Shown here: positions 1 through 9,130 of the stretch, piece by piece
Position numbering within the stretch: the first letter of the stretch is position 1
Layout: every line of letters begins with the position of its first letter
NCBI RefSeq assembly: GCF_016427565.1
Contig: NZ_JAELXT010000002.1
Coordinates: forward strand, 248,001 to 312,000
Direction: 5' to 3'
DNA length: 64,000 nt
From: Microvirga splendida
Lineage (GTDB): Bacteria; Pseudomonadota; Alphaproteobacteria; Rhizobiales; Beijerinckiaceae
Notes under the pieces: generated by a model
Seen by the model: the letters and a program-made list of their open reading frames with translations, nothing else
Told to the model about the DNA's origin: nothing
Databases searched by the model: none
Made by a program: the position numbers and the translations under genes

Positions 1-1
1 G

Positions 2-430
2 CTCTACGACACCTTCATGAAGGGTCCGGAGCACATGATCGAGCTGTTCCACGGCTACACCTATTCCGGCCACCCGCTCGCCTGCGCGGCCGCTCTCGCG
101 GCACAGGACATCTACCGGGACGAGAAGCTCTTTGAGCGGGCAAAAACCCTTGAGCCAGTCTGGGCCGATGCGATCCATGGGCTGAAAGGCCTGCCGAACG
201 TGCTCGACATCCGCACCATCGGGCTCGTCGGCGCCATCGACCTCGCCTCGCGCCCCGATGCGGTCGGCGCCCGCGCCTTCGAGGCCATGGACCGCGGCTT
301 CCAGGAGCACGGCATCATGATGCGCATCACCGGCGACACCATCGCCCTCTCCCCGCCGCTCATCGTCACCGAGGAGCAGATCGGCGAGATCGTCGACAAG
401 CTCGCAAAGGTGATCAAGGCGGTGGCTTAA
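2..430 (+). CDS. Class III (omega-amino acid:pyruvate type) aminotransferase, C-terminal part
   Basis: Open from the left window edge, so only the last 142 residues are visible. The reading frame opens with LYDTFMKGP and continues into FHGYTYSGHPLACAAALA, the conserved stretch after the PLP-lysine in class III aminotransferases (beta-alanine/omega-amino acid:pyruvate type). The C-terminal small domain follows, with the usual LSPPLIVTEEQIGEIVD ending. The catalytic lysine lies upstream and cannot be checked. Family membership is clear; substrate (beta-alanine, GABA, putrescine or other amine) cannot be decided. It ends in TAA and is followed by palindromic repeats, so it is probably not co-transcribed with hisS. 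Confidence 0.85.
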   Translation, partial: LYDTFMKGPEHMIELFHGYTYSGHPLACAAALAAQDIYRDEKLFERAKTLEPVWADAIHGLKGLPNVLDIRTIGLVGAIDLASRPDAVGARAFEAMDRGFQEHGIMMRITGDTIALSPPLIVTEEQIGEIVDKLAKVIKAVA

Positions 431-447
431 GATATCTCACACATTCC

Positions 448-645
448 ACGTCATGGCCGGGCTCGTCCCGGCCATCTCGTTCTGAAGAGTGCCGCGCCTT
501 TCCAATCGAGATCACCGGCACAAGGCCGGTGATGACGTGAGAGGGTGTCATTCCCGGCCGGAGCGTCAGCGGAGGGGAAGGGAATCCATAGCGCCGAGGG
601 TGTGAGTGGATCCCCTTCCCTCGCCTTTGGCTCGCCGGGGATGAC
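448..645. repeat. Composite palindromic intergenic repeat, copy 1
   Basis: Fills most of the 316-bp gap between the aminotransferase and hisS. Two blocks are seen. Block 1 (448-541) holds GGCCGGG-CTCGT-CCCGGCC and ATCACCGGC-ACAA-GGCCGGTGAT palindromes bounded by ACGTCAT and ATGACGT. Block 2 (545-645) starts GTGTCATTCCCGGCCGGAGCG and ends CTCGCCGGGGATGAC, with GGGGAAGGGAATCC answered by GGATCCCCTTCCC. The same blocks recur at 38479-38680, where block 1 is inverted. No coding potential is evident. Confidence 0.85.
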
Positions 646-746
646 AGTGGAGTTGCATATCTCGCAACCCCAACCCTTGCCCCTCCCAGCCGCAGGGAGT
701 AGGACCGCAGCACGTTTTTCCAATCCAACAGCTGCTGTAAGAAACC

Positions 747-2231
747 ATGTCCAAGGCCGACAAGATCAAGGCCCGCGCCCCGCGCGGCTTTGCCGACCGC
801 ACCCCCGCCGACCTCGCCGCCACCGAGCGCATGCTCGCGGCGATCCGTGAATCCTATGAGCTCTACGGCTTCGAGGGCGTCGAGACGCCCTTCGTCGAGT
901 ACACGGATTCGCTGGGCAAGTTCCTGCCCGACCAGGACCGGCCGAACGAGGGCGTGTTCTCGTTCCAGGACGACGACGAGCAGTGGCTGTCGCTCCGCTA
1001 CGACCTGACCGCGCCGCTCGCCCGCTACGTGGCCGAGAACTTCGATGCGCTGCCCAAGCCCTATCGCAGCTACCGGGCCGGCTGGGTGTTCCGCAACGAG
1101 AAGCCGGGTCCCGGCCGCTTCCGCCAGTTCATGCAGTTCGATGCGGACACGGTGGGGGCTGCCTCCGTCGCGGCCGATGCGGAAATCTGCATGATGGCCG
1201 CCGACACGATGGAGCGGCTCGGGCTGAAGCGCGGCGACTTCATCATCAAGATCAACAACCGCAAGGTTCTGGACGGGGTGCTCGAGGCCATCGGCCTCGG
1301 CGGAGAGGACAAGGCGGGCCAGCGCCTCACGGTGCTGCGCGCCATCGACAAGCTCGACCGGCTCGGGCCCGAGGGCGTGAGCCAGCTTCTGGGCGCGGGC
1401 CGCAAGGACGAGAGCGGCGACTTCACGAAGGGCGCAGGTCTCGAGCCTGACGCCATCGAACGCGTTCTGGCCTTCACGGCCGCCAAGGGCGCTGATAATG
1501 CCGCGACGGTCGAGAACCTGCGCAAGGTCGTCGGCTCCTCCGCCCGGGGTCTCGAAGGCGCGGACGAGCTTGCGGAAATCGCATCGCTCGTCGCCTCCTC
1601 CGGCTACGAGGATCGCGTGACCATCGATCCTTCCGTCGTCCGCGGCCTCGAATACTACACCGGCCCCGTCTACGAGGCCGAGCTGACCTTCCAGGTTCAG
1701 GACGAGGACGGGCGCCCCGTCCGCTTTGGTTCGGTCGGCGGCGGCGGGCGCTATGACGGCCTCGTGGGCCGCTTCCGCTCCGAGCCCGTTCCGGCCACCG
1801 GCTTCTCCATCGGCGTCTCGCGCCTGCTCTCGGCCCTGCAGATGGTCAAAAGCCCTATCGTGTCCGGATCTGAGAAGCCCGGTCCCGTGGTGGTGCTCGT
1901 CATGGACAAGGACCAGATCGCCGCCTACCAGCGCATGGTTTCAGCCCTGCGCCAGGCCGGCATCCGGGCCGAGCTCTATCTCGGCTCCTCGGGCATGAAG
2001 GCCCAGATGAAATATGCCGACCGGCGGGGAAGCCCCTGCGTGATCATTCAGGGCTCCAACGAGCGCGAGCGCGGCGAGGTCGAGATCAAGGACCTGATCG
2101 AGGGCGCCAAGGCAGCAGGCGCCATCGCCTCCAACGAGGAGTGGAAGGCCGCCCGCCCGGCGCAGTTCTCGGTCGCCGAGAGCAAGCTTGTCGAGGCCGT
2201 GCGCGAGGTTCTCGCCCGCCACTTCGGATAG
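747..2231 (+). CDS. hisS: Histidine--tRNA ligase (HisRS)
   Basis: Class II aminoacyl-tRNA synthetase that charges tRNA-His in the cytoplasm. At 494 aa it is longer than the roughly 420-430 aa E. coli enzyme. Motif 2 is seen as [13 protein letters not shown] (about residues 117-129). The histidine-binding signature [10 protein letters not shown] is at 301-310, [10 protein letters not shown] at 331-340, and an anticodon-binding domain occupies roughly the last 100 residues. The motif 2 loop differs from the usual form, which matters because the cognate tRNA-His in this window (53933-54009) lacks an encoded G-1. The start is ATG at 747. The gene lies upstream of a small gene and hisZG, an arrangement common in Rhizobiales. 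Confidence 0.97.
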   Translation: MSKADKIKARAPRGFADRTPADLAATERMLAAIRESYELYGFEGVETPFVEYTDSLGKFLPDQDRPNEGVFSFQDDDEQWLSLRYDLTAPLARYVAENFDALPKPYRSYRAGWVFRNEKPGPGRFRQFMQFDADTVGAASVAADAEICMMAADTMERLGLKRGDFIIKINNRKVLDGVLEAIGLGGEDKAGQRLTVLRAIDKLDRLGPEGVSQLLGAGRKDESGDFTKGAGLEPDAIERVLAFTAAKGADNAATVENLRKVVGSSARGLEGADELAEIASLVASSGYEDRVTIDPSVVRGLEYYTGPVYEAELTFQVQDEDGRPVRFGSVGGGGRYDGLVGRFRSEPVPATGFSIGVSRLLSALQMVKSPIVSGSEKPGPVVVLVMDKDQIAAYQRMVSALRQAGIRAELYLGSSGMKAQMKYADRRGSPCVIIQGSNERERGEVEIKDLIEGAKAAGAIASNEEWKAARPAQFSVAESKLVEAVREVLARHFG

Positions 2232-2301
2232 CCTTGGCCGTTCGGGAACCCCCGTGCTCAGCTCGGGGTTGTCTGGGAAGCTTGACCATCAGGAGATGAA
2301 C

Positions 2302-2748
2302 ATGGCGAAGGACAAGAAGAGCGACAGCAAAACGAAGAAGGCCTCAGGCAAGAGCACCGGCACGAAGCTGGCGAAGTCGGCCAAGAAGTCGGGTCTCATG
2401 GATCTGGTCAATTCGGAGCTCGGGCGCGAGATCCTGGCCGACGCCCTCATCGCCGCCGCCGGCGCGGCCGCTGCCGCCCTGACCCGGACCCGCACCGCGA
2501 AGAAGGCAGGCTCCGCCGTGGCGGATGCCGGCTCCCAGACCGCCGACCTGTCCCAGACGGCCGCCGGCGCCGTCGCGGGCGTGGTCACGGAAGCCGCCCG
2601 CCACTTCCTGCCCCCGACCCTCGTGGGCGAAGAGGGCGGCAAGGCGGAGCCCAAGAAGGTCAAATACGTCAACCGCTCCAGCGACCACAGCAAGCGCAAG
2701 ACGACGAAGGCCAAACCCCAGAAGAGCGCCACGGCCGAGAAGCGCTGA
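2302..2748 (+). CDS. Small Lys/Ala-rich hypothetical protein
   Basis: 148-aa protein with a strongly basic N-terminus (about residues 1-32, alternating Lys/Ser/Thr), an Ala-rich central helix around ILADALIAAAGAAAAAL, and a basic Lys/Arg-rich tail. The start at 2302 is preferred over ATG 2296 because AGGAG (2291-2295) touches the earlier ATG but is six bases from this one. No signal peptide or catalytic motif is visible. The composition suggests a nucleic-acid-associated protein or a protein with a short hydrophobic helix; function unknown. It sits 70 bp after hisS and may share its transcript. Confidence 0.75.
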   Translation: MAKDKKSDSKTKKASGKSTGTKLAKSAKKSGLMDLVNSELGREILADALIAAAGAAAAALTRTRTAKKAGSAVADAGSQTADLSQTAAGAVAGVVTEAARHFLPPTLVGEEGGKAEPKKVKYVNRSSDHSKRKTTKAKPQKSATAEKR

Positions 2749-2771
2749 GTTTATCTGCCCTCAACTCCCCT

Positions 2772-2852
2772 CGTCATGGCCGGGTTTGTCCCGGCCATCC
2801 ACGTTTTAAGAGGGTCGAGACGTGGATCCCCGGAACAAGTCCGGGATGACGC
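2772..2852. repeat. Palindromic intergenic repeat, copy 2
   Basis: In the gap before hisZ. It carries the CGTCATGGCCGGG-TTTGT-CCCGGCCAT palindrome shared with the repeats at 448 and 38479. A second half, CGTGGATCCCCGGAAC ending in GTCCGGGATGAC, differs from those copies, so this is a variant pairing of modules. Confidence 0.75.
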
Positions 2853-2944
2853 CCCTCCTCCGTTCACCCTTCCGGCCAAAAACAATCGCCTTCGCGCCCG
2901 AGCATTGCTAGAGAGCATGCCAACACAAGGATTGGGCAGGGCCA

Positions 2945-4039
2945 GTGACGGAGACGGATGCCATTGTTGCGCTGATCGCGCTCTTCGAGCGCGAGGGCTA
3001 TGCGCGTGTCGAGCCCCCGGTGCTCCAGCCGGCGGACGTGTTCATCGACCTGTCAGGCGAGGATATCCGGCGGCGCATGTTCGTCACGCAGGATGCGGCC
3101 GGCACGGAGCTGTGCCTGCGGCCCGAATACACCATTCCCGTCTGCCTCCAGCATCTCGCCCAGCGCGGCGCCGAGCCCCTGGGCTATTCCTATGGCGGCC
3201 CGGTCTTCCGGATGCGCACCCACGAGAGCGGCGAGTTCCTGCAGGCGGGCCTTGAATCCATCGGCCGGACGGATGTGTCGGCGGTCGATGCGGAAATCCT
3301 TGCCCTCGCCCTCGAAGGCCTCGCCCGGCTCGGCGGCCCCTCGCCTGTCGTGAAGCTTGGCGACATGGGGCTTCTCCATGCCCTGATCGACGCGCTCGGC
3401 GTCGCGCCGGCCGCCAAGCGGCGGGTGATCCGGGCCATCGTGTCGGGCGAGGGCCTGGCGAGCCTCGCCGAGCCCGAGGGTCCGGCCGCCCAGGAGCACG
3501 CGGGCCTTCTCGCGGCCATCGAGGGGCAGGCGCCCCAGGCGGCCAAGGCCTTCGTCGAGGACATCCTGTCGATTGCGGGCATCGCCCGGGTCGGCGGGCG
3601 CAGCGCCGGCGAGATCGCCGAGCGCTTCCTCGCCCGCGCGGCCAACCGCACCGGCCTCACCGACGAGGCCAGGCAGGTGCTGGAGCGTTACCTTGCCATT
3701 GCCGGCGATCCTGATCAGGCGGCCCACTCGGTCCGGTCCCTGGCCAGGGACGCGGGCCTCGACATCGGCCCGGCCCTGACCCTGTTCGAGGAGCGCACCG
3801 GCTTCATGGCCGCCCGTGGCCTCGACGTGCGGGGCTTCTCGTTTGCCGCCACCTTCGCGCGCAATCTCGACTACTACACCGGCTTCATCTTCGAGGTGCA
3901 GGACCCGCGCCGCCACGATGGCAAGCCAGTCGTCGGCGGCGGGCGCTACGACCGCCTGCTGGAGCACCTGGGCGCCGAAGCCCCGATCCCGGCCGTCGGC
4001 TGCTCGTTCTGGCTCGACCGCATCGTGGGGAGGCCCTGA
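2945..4039 (+). CDS. hisZ: ATP phosphoribosyltransferase regulatory subunit HisZ
   Basis: HisRS-like paralogue that has no tRNA charging role and acts as regulatory partner of HisG in the first step of histidine synthesis. 364 aa. Class II synthetase-fold hallmarks are visible: RPEYTIPVCLQHL (about 60-72), FRMRTHESGEFLQAGLESIG in the motif 2 region, LDYYTGFIFEVQDP and VVGGGRYDRLL near the C-terminus. It lacks the C-terminal anticodon-binding domain of HisS. The start is GTG at 2945 with an AGG four bases upstream; no in-frame ATG lies upstream. Its TGA overlaps the ATG of hisG, indicating translational coupling. Confidence 0.93.
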   Translation: MTETDAIVALIALFEREGYARVEPPVLQPADVFIDLSGEDIRRRMFVTQDAAGTELCLRPEYTIPVCLQHLAQRGAEPLGYSYGGPVFRMRTHESGEFLQAGLESIGRTDVSAVDAEILALALEGLARLGGPSPVVKLGDMGLLHALIDALGVAPAAKRRVIRAIVSGEGLASLAEPEGPAAQEHAGLLAAIEGQAPQAAKAFVEDILSIAGIARVGGRSAGEIAERFLARAANRTGLTDEARQVLERYLAIAGDPDQAAHSVRSLARDAGLDIGPALTLFEERTGFMAARGLDVRGFSFAATFARNLDYYTGFIFEVQDPRRHDGKPVVGGGRYDRLLEHLGAEAPIPAVGCSFWLDRIVGRP

Positions 4040-5013
4040 TGACCCAATCCCCTCTCATCCTGGCCGTTCCCTCCAAGGGGCGCCTACAGGAGAACGCGGC
4101 CGCGTTCTTCGCCCGCGCCGGCCTCGTCTTCACCCAGTCCCGCGGGGCGCGCGACTATCGTGGCACCCTGGCGGGCGTGCCCGACGTGGAGGTCGCTTTC
4201 CTGTCGGCCTCCGAGATCGTGAGCCAGCTCAGCTCGGGCACGGCCCATCTCGGCATCACGGGCGAGGACCTGGTGCGCGAGCAGATCCCGGATGCGGATG
4301 CGGCCGTCGAGCTGCTGACGCCGCTCGGCTTCGGCCATGCCAACGTGGTGGTGGCCGTGCCGCAGGCCTGGATCGATGTGCGCAATATGGCCGACCTCGA
4401 CGAGGTGGCGGCCGATCTGCGCGCCCGCCACGGCTATAAGATGCGCGTCGCGACGAAATACGTGAACCTCACCCGCCGCTTCTTCGCCGAGAAGGGCGTG
4501 TCCGACTACCGGATCGTCGAGAGCCTGGGGGCCACGGAAGGCGCGCCGGGCGCAGGCTCCGCGGAGCTGATCGTCGACATCACCACCACAGGCGCGACGC
4601 TTGCGGCCAACGCCTTAAAAATCCTCGACGACGGCGTGATGCTGCGCTCGGAGGCCAACCTCGTCGCCTCCACCCGGGCGCCCTGGACGGACCGGGCCAA
4701 AGCCGCCGCGACGGCGGTGCTCACGCGCATCGCCGCCGAGGAGGAAGCCCGCACGAGCCGCGAGGTTCGAGCGTGTCTCGATCCGGCGAAAGCCTCGGCC
4801 CTGGCGCCGCTCGTCAGGGAGCATGGGGCCTCCCTGCCCTATGGCAACGCCCTCGGGCGCGAGATCGTGATCCACTGCCGCACGGCGACCGTGTTCGACA
4901 TCGTGACGGCCCTGCAGGGCCTCGGGGCCCAGGACATCTCCGTCCGCGCCTTCGACTATCTGTTCCGTCCGACGAATGCCCTGACCGAACGACTGCTGAA
5001 CCGCATCGGCTAG
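4039..5013 (+). CDS. hisG: ATP phosphoribosyltransferase HisG
   Basis: Catalyses ATP plus PRPP to phosphoribosyl-ATP, the committed step of histidine biosynthesis. The N-terminus ILAVPSKGRLQE and the PRPP-loop region ELIVDITTTGATLAAN (about 177-192) are typical. It is 324 aa, about 100 longer than the short HisG proteins that normally need HisZ. The extra C-terminal part (about 230-324) contains REIVIHCRTATVFDIVTALQ, which could form a small regulatory-like domain. It directly overlaps hisZ (ATGA), so both a HisZ partner and an extended HisG are present. Long HisG with HisZ is, to my recollection, also found in Bradyrhizobium. Confidence 0.95.
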   Translation: MTQSPLILAVPSKGRLQENAAAFFARAGLVFTQSRGARDYRGTLAGVPDVEVAFLSASEIVSQLSSGTAHLGITGEDLVREQIPDADAAVELLTPLGFGHANVVVAVPQAWIDVRNMADLDEVAADLRARHGYKMRVATKYVNLTRRFFAEKGVSDYRIVESLGATEGAPGAGSAELIVDITTTGATLAANALKILDDGVMLRSEANLVASTRAPWTDRAKAAATAVLTRIAAEEEARTSREVRACLDPAKASALAPLVREHGASLPYGNALGREIVIHCRTATVFDIVTALQGLGAQDISVRAFDYLFRPTNALTERLLNRIG

Positions 5014-5125
5014 GTGCGATTTTTCACGCGGAGCTAGGACAACAACACCCTGTGACCACCTTGGGCGTTGCCTCAGGGCGCAAGGTTCCTTATGGTCCGG
5101 GCGTTTTTCCGTTGTAGAGGTTCCG

Positions 5126-5605
5126 ATGAACGCGCTTCGACTTGCGACATTCCTGGCGGCCCTGGCCGCCGTCTCGGGAGCTCATGCCCAATCGGCCGCG
5201 ACCCTCGGCCGCCCGGTCGGCCCCACCCGCCAGGTGGACACCAAGGTTCCGCAGCCGGGACAGAACGGCAAGATCTTCCCGCTCAACTCCTCCTGGGTGG
5301 CCGTGAGCCTGAACGGCAAGCCCTTCAGCGGCGAGCGTCCGAGCTTCAGGCTCGACGACCAGATGCGCGCCACCGGCTTTTCCGGCTGCAACACCTATGC
5401 CACCGCGGCCTACCCGCTGCGCGAGCAGGTGCTGGCCGTCGGCCCCTTCGCCCTGACCAAGAAGAGCTGCGACAAGTCCGCCATGGCCATCGAGCAGGCC
5501 TTCCTGGTGGCGCTCCGCTCCTCGGGCAAGTGGGACATCGAGGGCCGCAACCTGATCATCAAGACACAGAACGGCGGACAGCTGGTGTTCGAGCGCTCTC
5601 TCTGA
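5126..5605 (+). CDS. Exported META-domain (HslJ-like) protein
   Basis: 159 aa with a clear signal peptide (MNALRLATFLAALAAVSGAHAQ, cleavage near residue 22). The mature part carries a META domain: WVAVSLNGKPFSGERPSFRL, then the hallmark GFSGCNTYATAAYPL, a KKSC segment, and a closing GGQLVFERSL strand. META-domain proteins such as HslJ are small periplasmic or lipoprotein beta proteins linked to envelope or drug stress; the exact role here is unknown. The RBS-like AGAGG sits just upstream of ATG 5126. It is single, ending before a terminator shared with the convergent ABC transporter. Confidence 0.88.
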   Translation: MNALRLATFLAALAAVSGAHAQSAATLGRPVGPTRQVDTKVPQPGQNGKIFPLNSSWVAVSLNGKPFSGERPSFRLDDQMRATGFSGCNTYATAAYPLREQVLAVGPFALTKKSCDKSAMAIEQAFLVALRSSGKWDIEGRNLIIKTQNGGQLVFERSL

Positions 5606-5625
5606 GGCCTTCGCTGAGGTTGAAC

Positions 5626-5655
5626 AAAAAGGCCGGCGTGAAGCCGGCCTTTTTC
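5626..5655. terminator. Bidirectional Rho-independent terminator
   Basis: Stem GGCCGGC/GCCGGCC (5631-5637 with 5642-5648) flanked by AAAAA on the left and TTTTT on the right, between the convergent META-domain gene and the ABC transporter gene. Confidence 0.9.
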
Positions 5656-5681
5656 GTTTGCGCTCGGGATGACGCTTTCGG

Positions 5682-7778
5682 CTATTCCGCAGGCTCGGCC
5701 TGGCGCAGGTCCACCGGGGTGGAGAGGCCGTTCTCGGTCCGCTTCATGTCGATGCGCCGGTCATGGAAGGCCGCGAGCGTCGATCGATGGCCGATGGAGA
5801 CCACCGTGGTCTGCGGCAGCTTTTCCCTGATGATGCGGTAGACCTCCGCCTCGGTCGGCTCATCGAGGGCCGCGGTCGCCTCGTCCAGGAACAGCCAGTC
5901 GGGCTTGGCGAGAAGCGCGCGGGCGACGGCGAGGCGCTGCTGTTCGCCGAGCGACAGGGTCTGGCCCCAGGCCCGCTCCTCGTCGAGGCGCTCGGCGATC
6001 TGGGGCAGCTTCGCCGCCCGCAGGGCCTCTGCAATGTCGGCGTCGCTGTAGGCGTTCGCCTCCCCGGGATACGTCACCGCCTCGCGCAGATTGCCGATGG
6101 GGATGTAGGGCCGCTGCGGCAGGAGCATCATGGTCTGCCCCTCCGGCACCTGAACCTCGCCCTCGCCGAACGGCCAGATTCCCGCGATGGTGCGGAACAG
6201 GGTGGACTTTCCCGAGCCCGACAGGCCGGTCATGAGCGTGCGCTCGCCCGGACGGAAGGCAAGGCTGTCCGTGTGCATGAGGGCGCTGCCGTCGGGCAGG
6301 CGCACGTCCAGGTCCTTCAGGCGCAGCTCGCGGCCGGGCACCTGCGAAATGGCAAGCTTGCTCTCGCCGCCGACCCGCTGCGCCGACGCGATGGCGCCCT
6401 CGAAGGTGGTGAGGCGGTCGAGCACGGCCTTGTAGTCGGCGAGCGTGGTGTAGATGGTGATGAAGTAGGTGAGCGCCGACTCCACCCGCGAGAAGGCGCC
6501 GACCACCTGCTGCATCTGGCCAAGCGTGATCCTGCCGATGAAGTAGTAGGGCGCCGTAAGGATGTAGGGCACGACCACGTTGGCCTGAAAATAGGCGGAC
6601 GTGAAGGTGTTCAGCTTGATGAGGCGGACGACGATCCGCATGTAGTTGTCGACGATCTGGCCGAAGCGCCGGGTAAGGCCCTCCCGCTCGGCCGGTTCAC
6701 CGGACAGGAGCGCCACCTGCTCGGTGTATTCGCGCAGGCGCGCCAGGGAGAAGCGGTAGTTCGCCTCCACCCGCTCCTGCTCGAAGTTGAGGCCGATGAG
6801 CGGCCGGCCGATCAGGTGCGTCACCCAGGTGCCGAGGATCGCGTAGCCCGCACAGACCCACACCAGCAGGCCAGGCACTTCGACACTCGTGCCCGGGAAG
6901 GTGAAGCCAGCCGAGATGGTCCAGAGGATCGCCACGAAGGACACCAGGGTCGCGGCCTGGTTCATGAGGCCGACGGAGAGCGAATAGGTGCTGTCGACGA
7001 ACTTGCGCAGGTCCTCGGAGATGCGCTGGTCCGGGTTGTCCGCGCCGCGGCCGATCAGCTGCATCCGGTAATGGGCTCCGTCGCCCAGCCACTCGCTGAC
7101 GTAATAGCCGTTGAGATAGGCGCGCCAGCGGATGGAGAGCACGTTCTGCAGCAGCACCTCGGTGAGCGCGATGGCCACGAAGACGGCCGCCAGCGGCGTG
7201 AAGATGACGAAGAGCTGATACCAGAACGCAGCGGCGTCCTTGGCCTCGAGCGCATTGAACATGTCGCGCGAGAAGAAGCTGAGGCGGACGTTGAGGGCGA
7301 CCTGCGCGAGGTTGATCGCGATCAGGATCCCGAACATCCAGGTGCCGATGGTGCCCTCCCGCGCCCGCACGAGGCCGATGAACGGGATGCGGATGACGCT
7401 GTCGGCCTGGGAATCGAGGTAGCGGTCGGTGATGCGGCAGATGGTGCGCACAACGGGGAGATAGGAAAGACCGTAAATAAGCGCGCCGAACGCCGTCGCC
7501 CCGAGAGCGGCGGACGGGGGCGGCACATAGCCCGTGTAGTCGCCCGTGATCGCTCCCAGCACGGCTCCGAGAACCAGCGCCACGAGCACCAGATGCGTGA
7601 CCGAGAGCATCACCAGAAAGATGCGCAGGAACTTCGGGATCTCGCGCCCAATGAACATGACTCCGGCCAGGGCCAGGGTGGAGAGGGGCAGGTAGAACGG
7701 AACGGCGACCGCTCCGGACACGGAGGCCGCGAGAACCCCTAACCCTACGAGTGCCAGCACGAGGCTCGCCTTGATCAT
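5682..7778 (-). CDS. ABC transporter with fused permease and ATPase (SbmA/BacA-YddA type)
   Basis: 698-aa inner-membrane half transporter. About 100 residues of extra hydrophobic helices precede the ABC_membrane_2-type region (contains NLAQVALNVRLSFFSRDMFN and RWRAYLNGYYVSEWLGD), which is typical of SbmA/BacA/YddA proteins. The C-terminal ATPase has Walker A GLSGSGKST, signature LSLGEQQR, Walker B LFLDEATAALD and an H-loop GHR. Relatives move peptides, vitamin B12 or very long chain fatty acids; the substrate is not decidable here. Start: AGGAG directly touches ATG 7784, so ATG 7778 six bases downstream is preferred. Likely monocistronic. Confidence 0.92.
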   Translation of the reverse strand: MIKASLVLALVGLGVLAASVSGAVAVPFYLPLSTLALAGVMFIGREIPKFLRIFLVMLSVTHLVLVALVLGAVLGAITGDYTGYVPPPSAALGATAFGALIYGLSYLPVVRTICRITDRYLDSQADSVIRIPFIGLVRAREGTIGTWMFGILIAINLAQVALNVRLSFFSRDMFNALEAKDAAAFWYQLFVIFTPLAAVFVAIALTEVLLQNVLSIRWRAYLNGYYVSEWLGDGAHYRMQLIGRGADNPDQRISEDLRKFVDSTYSLSVGLMNQAATLVSFVAILWTISAGFTFPGTSVEVPGLLVWVCAGYAILGTWVTHLIGRPLIGLNFEQERVEANYRFSLARLREYTEQVALLSGEPAEREGLTRRFGQIVDNYMRIVVRLIKLNTFTSAYFQANVVVPYILTAPYYFIGRITLGQMQQVVGAFSRVESALTYFITIYTTLADYKAVLDRLTTFEGAIASAQRVGGESKLAISQVPGRELRLKDLDVRLPDGSALMHTDSLAFRPGERTLMTGLSGSGKSTLFRTIAGIWPFGEGEVQVPEGQTMMLLPQRPYIPIGNLREAVTYPGEANAYSDADIAEALRAAKLPQIAERLDEERAWGQTLSLGEQQRLAVARALLAKPDWLFLDEATAALDEPTEAEVYRIIREKLPQTTVVSIGHRSTLAAFHDRRIDMKRTENGLSTPVDLRQAEPAE

Positions 7779-7930
7779 ACGCATCTCCTGCCAGGATCCC
7801 TGCCCGGCTCTTAGAAACTCGAGGCAGCCGGATCAATGGCGCTTGTGGCGAAAGAAAGGAGGAACTTCCTCTCCGGGTGCGCAATAGCGGCCTTGTGACA
7901 ATAACAGCAGGGTGTCCGGTGCGTTAGAAT

Positions 7931-7992
7931 GTTCTTCAAAACAAACTGTCCTGTTAAAAGAACAAAACCGTTGACATGGAGAACGCCATGTC
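7931..7992 (+). promoter_or_regulatory. Inverted repeats in the metNIQ leader
   Basis: The 250-bp gap upstream of metN contains GTTCTT (7931) answered by AAGAAC (7958-7963), and then a 7-bp hairpin GACATGG-AGAACG-CCATGTC (7973-7992) ending 43 bases before the metN ATG. These could be an operator plus a leader hairpin. They do not match the SAM-II or SAM-I consensus that I know, so no riboswitch is claimed. Confidence 0.35.
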
Positions 7993-8035
7993 CCATCTGT
8001 CCTGTCCCTAGACGAGACATCCTGAAGACGGGCTT

Positions 8036-9130
8036 ATGAACGCTCCCCTTGCCTATATCGGCGACACGCCGGCGCAGCGCCTGATCCCGGCGCAGCCCAT
8101 CGTGCGCCTGGAAAAGGTCTCGAAGACCTTCCCCGGCCGCGATGGCCAGCCTGTGACGGCCCTGCGCGGGATCGACCTTGCAGTGCCCCAGGGCTCCATC
8201 CTCGGCGTGATCGGCCGCTCCGGCGCCGGCAAGTCCACCCTGATCCGTCTGGTGAACGGCCTCGAGAAGCCCTCGTCCGGCAAGGTGATCGTGGACGGCG
8301 CCGACATCGCGGCCCTGCCCGAGGCGGCGCTTCGCCATGCGCGCCGGTCCATCGGAATGATCTTCCAGCACTTCAACCTGCTCTCCTCGCGCACCGCGGC
8401 GGACAACATCGCCCTGCCGCTCGAAGTGGCGGGCTTCGGCAAGGCGGAGATCAGAACCAGGGTCGAGGAGCTTCTCGCCCTCGTCGGCCTTTCCGACAAG
8501 CGCAACCGTTATCCGTCCGAGCTCTCCGGCGGCCAGAAGCAGCGCGTCGGCATCGCCCGGGCGCTCGCCACCAAACCCAAGGTTCTTCTGTCCGACGAGG
8601 CGACCTCGGCCCTCGACCCGGAAACCACCCGGTCGATTCTCGATCTGCTCGCGCGCATCAACGAGGAGCTTGGCCTCACCATCCTGCTCATCACCCACGA
8701 GATGGCGGTGATCCGCAACATCGCCCGCGAGGTCGCGGTGATCGAAGGCGGCGGCATCGTCGAGCAGGGCGACGTGTTCGAGGTCTTCACCCGGCCGCGG
8801 CACGAGGTGACCCGCTCCTTCCTGGCCGACGAATCCGGCCGTGCGCTGCCGTCTTATGTGGCGAGCCGGCTGCGAACCGAGGCAACGGCCGGAAGCCAGG
8901 CGGTGATCCGCATCGGCTTCCGCGGCCCCCATGCCACCGATCCGGTTCTCGCGCGGCTCGCCCGCGATCTCGGCATCGAGGCCAACATCCTGTCCGGCTC
9001 GGTGGACGAGATCGCCGGCCGCCCCTTCGGCACCCTGGTGGTCGGCGTGCCGGAGGCATCGGCTGCCGCCACCCTCGATTTTCTGAAGAAGCACGGTCTC
9101 GACACGGAGGTCCTCGGCTATGTCGCCTGA
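8036..9130 (+). CDS. metN: Methionine ABC transporter ATP-binding protein MetN
   Basis: 364-aa ATPase driving D/L-methionine import. Walker [10 protein letters not shown] (60-68), signature LSGGQKQR (163-170), Walker [13 protein letters not shown] (183-194), then ITHEMAV. The C-terminal ~80 residues form the NIL domain by which MetN senses methionine and inhibits transport. metN overlaps metI by 11 bases, and metQ follows, so this is a complete metNIQ operon with coupled translation. Start ATG 8036 is the first plausible one after the leader hairpin. Confidence 0.95.
   Translation: MNAPLAYIGDTPAQRLIPAQPIVRLEKVSKTFPGRDGQPVTALRGIDLAVPQGSILGVIGRSGAGKSTLIRLVNGLEKPSSGKVIVDGADIAALPEAALRHARRSIGMIFQHFNLLSSRTAADNIALPLEVAGFGKAEIRTRVEELLALVGLSDKRNRYPSELSGGQKQRVGIARALATKPKVLLSDEATSALDPETTRSILDLLARINEELGLTILLITHEMAVIRNIAREVAVIEGGGIVEQGDVFEVFTRPRHEVTRSFLADESGRALPSYVASRLRTEATAGSQAVIRIGFRGPHATDPVLARLARDLGIEANILSGSVDEIAGRPFGTLVVGVPEASAAATLDFLKKHGLDTEVLGYVA

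Noticed and set aside
5763..7742. 659-aa open frame on the plus strand
   Set aside because: It is the antisense shadow of the ABC transporter; its composition (Arg/His/Glu/Gly-rich) is typical of a mirrored high-GC gene and it has no domain.
7785..8035. SAM-II or SAM-I riboswitch before metN
   Set aside because: Hairpins are present, but the conserved pseudoknot or kink-turn sequences are not seen.
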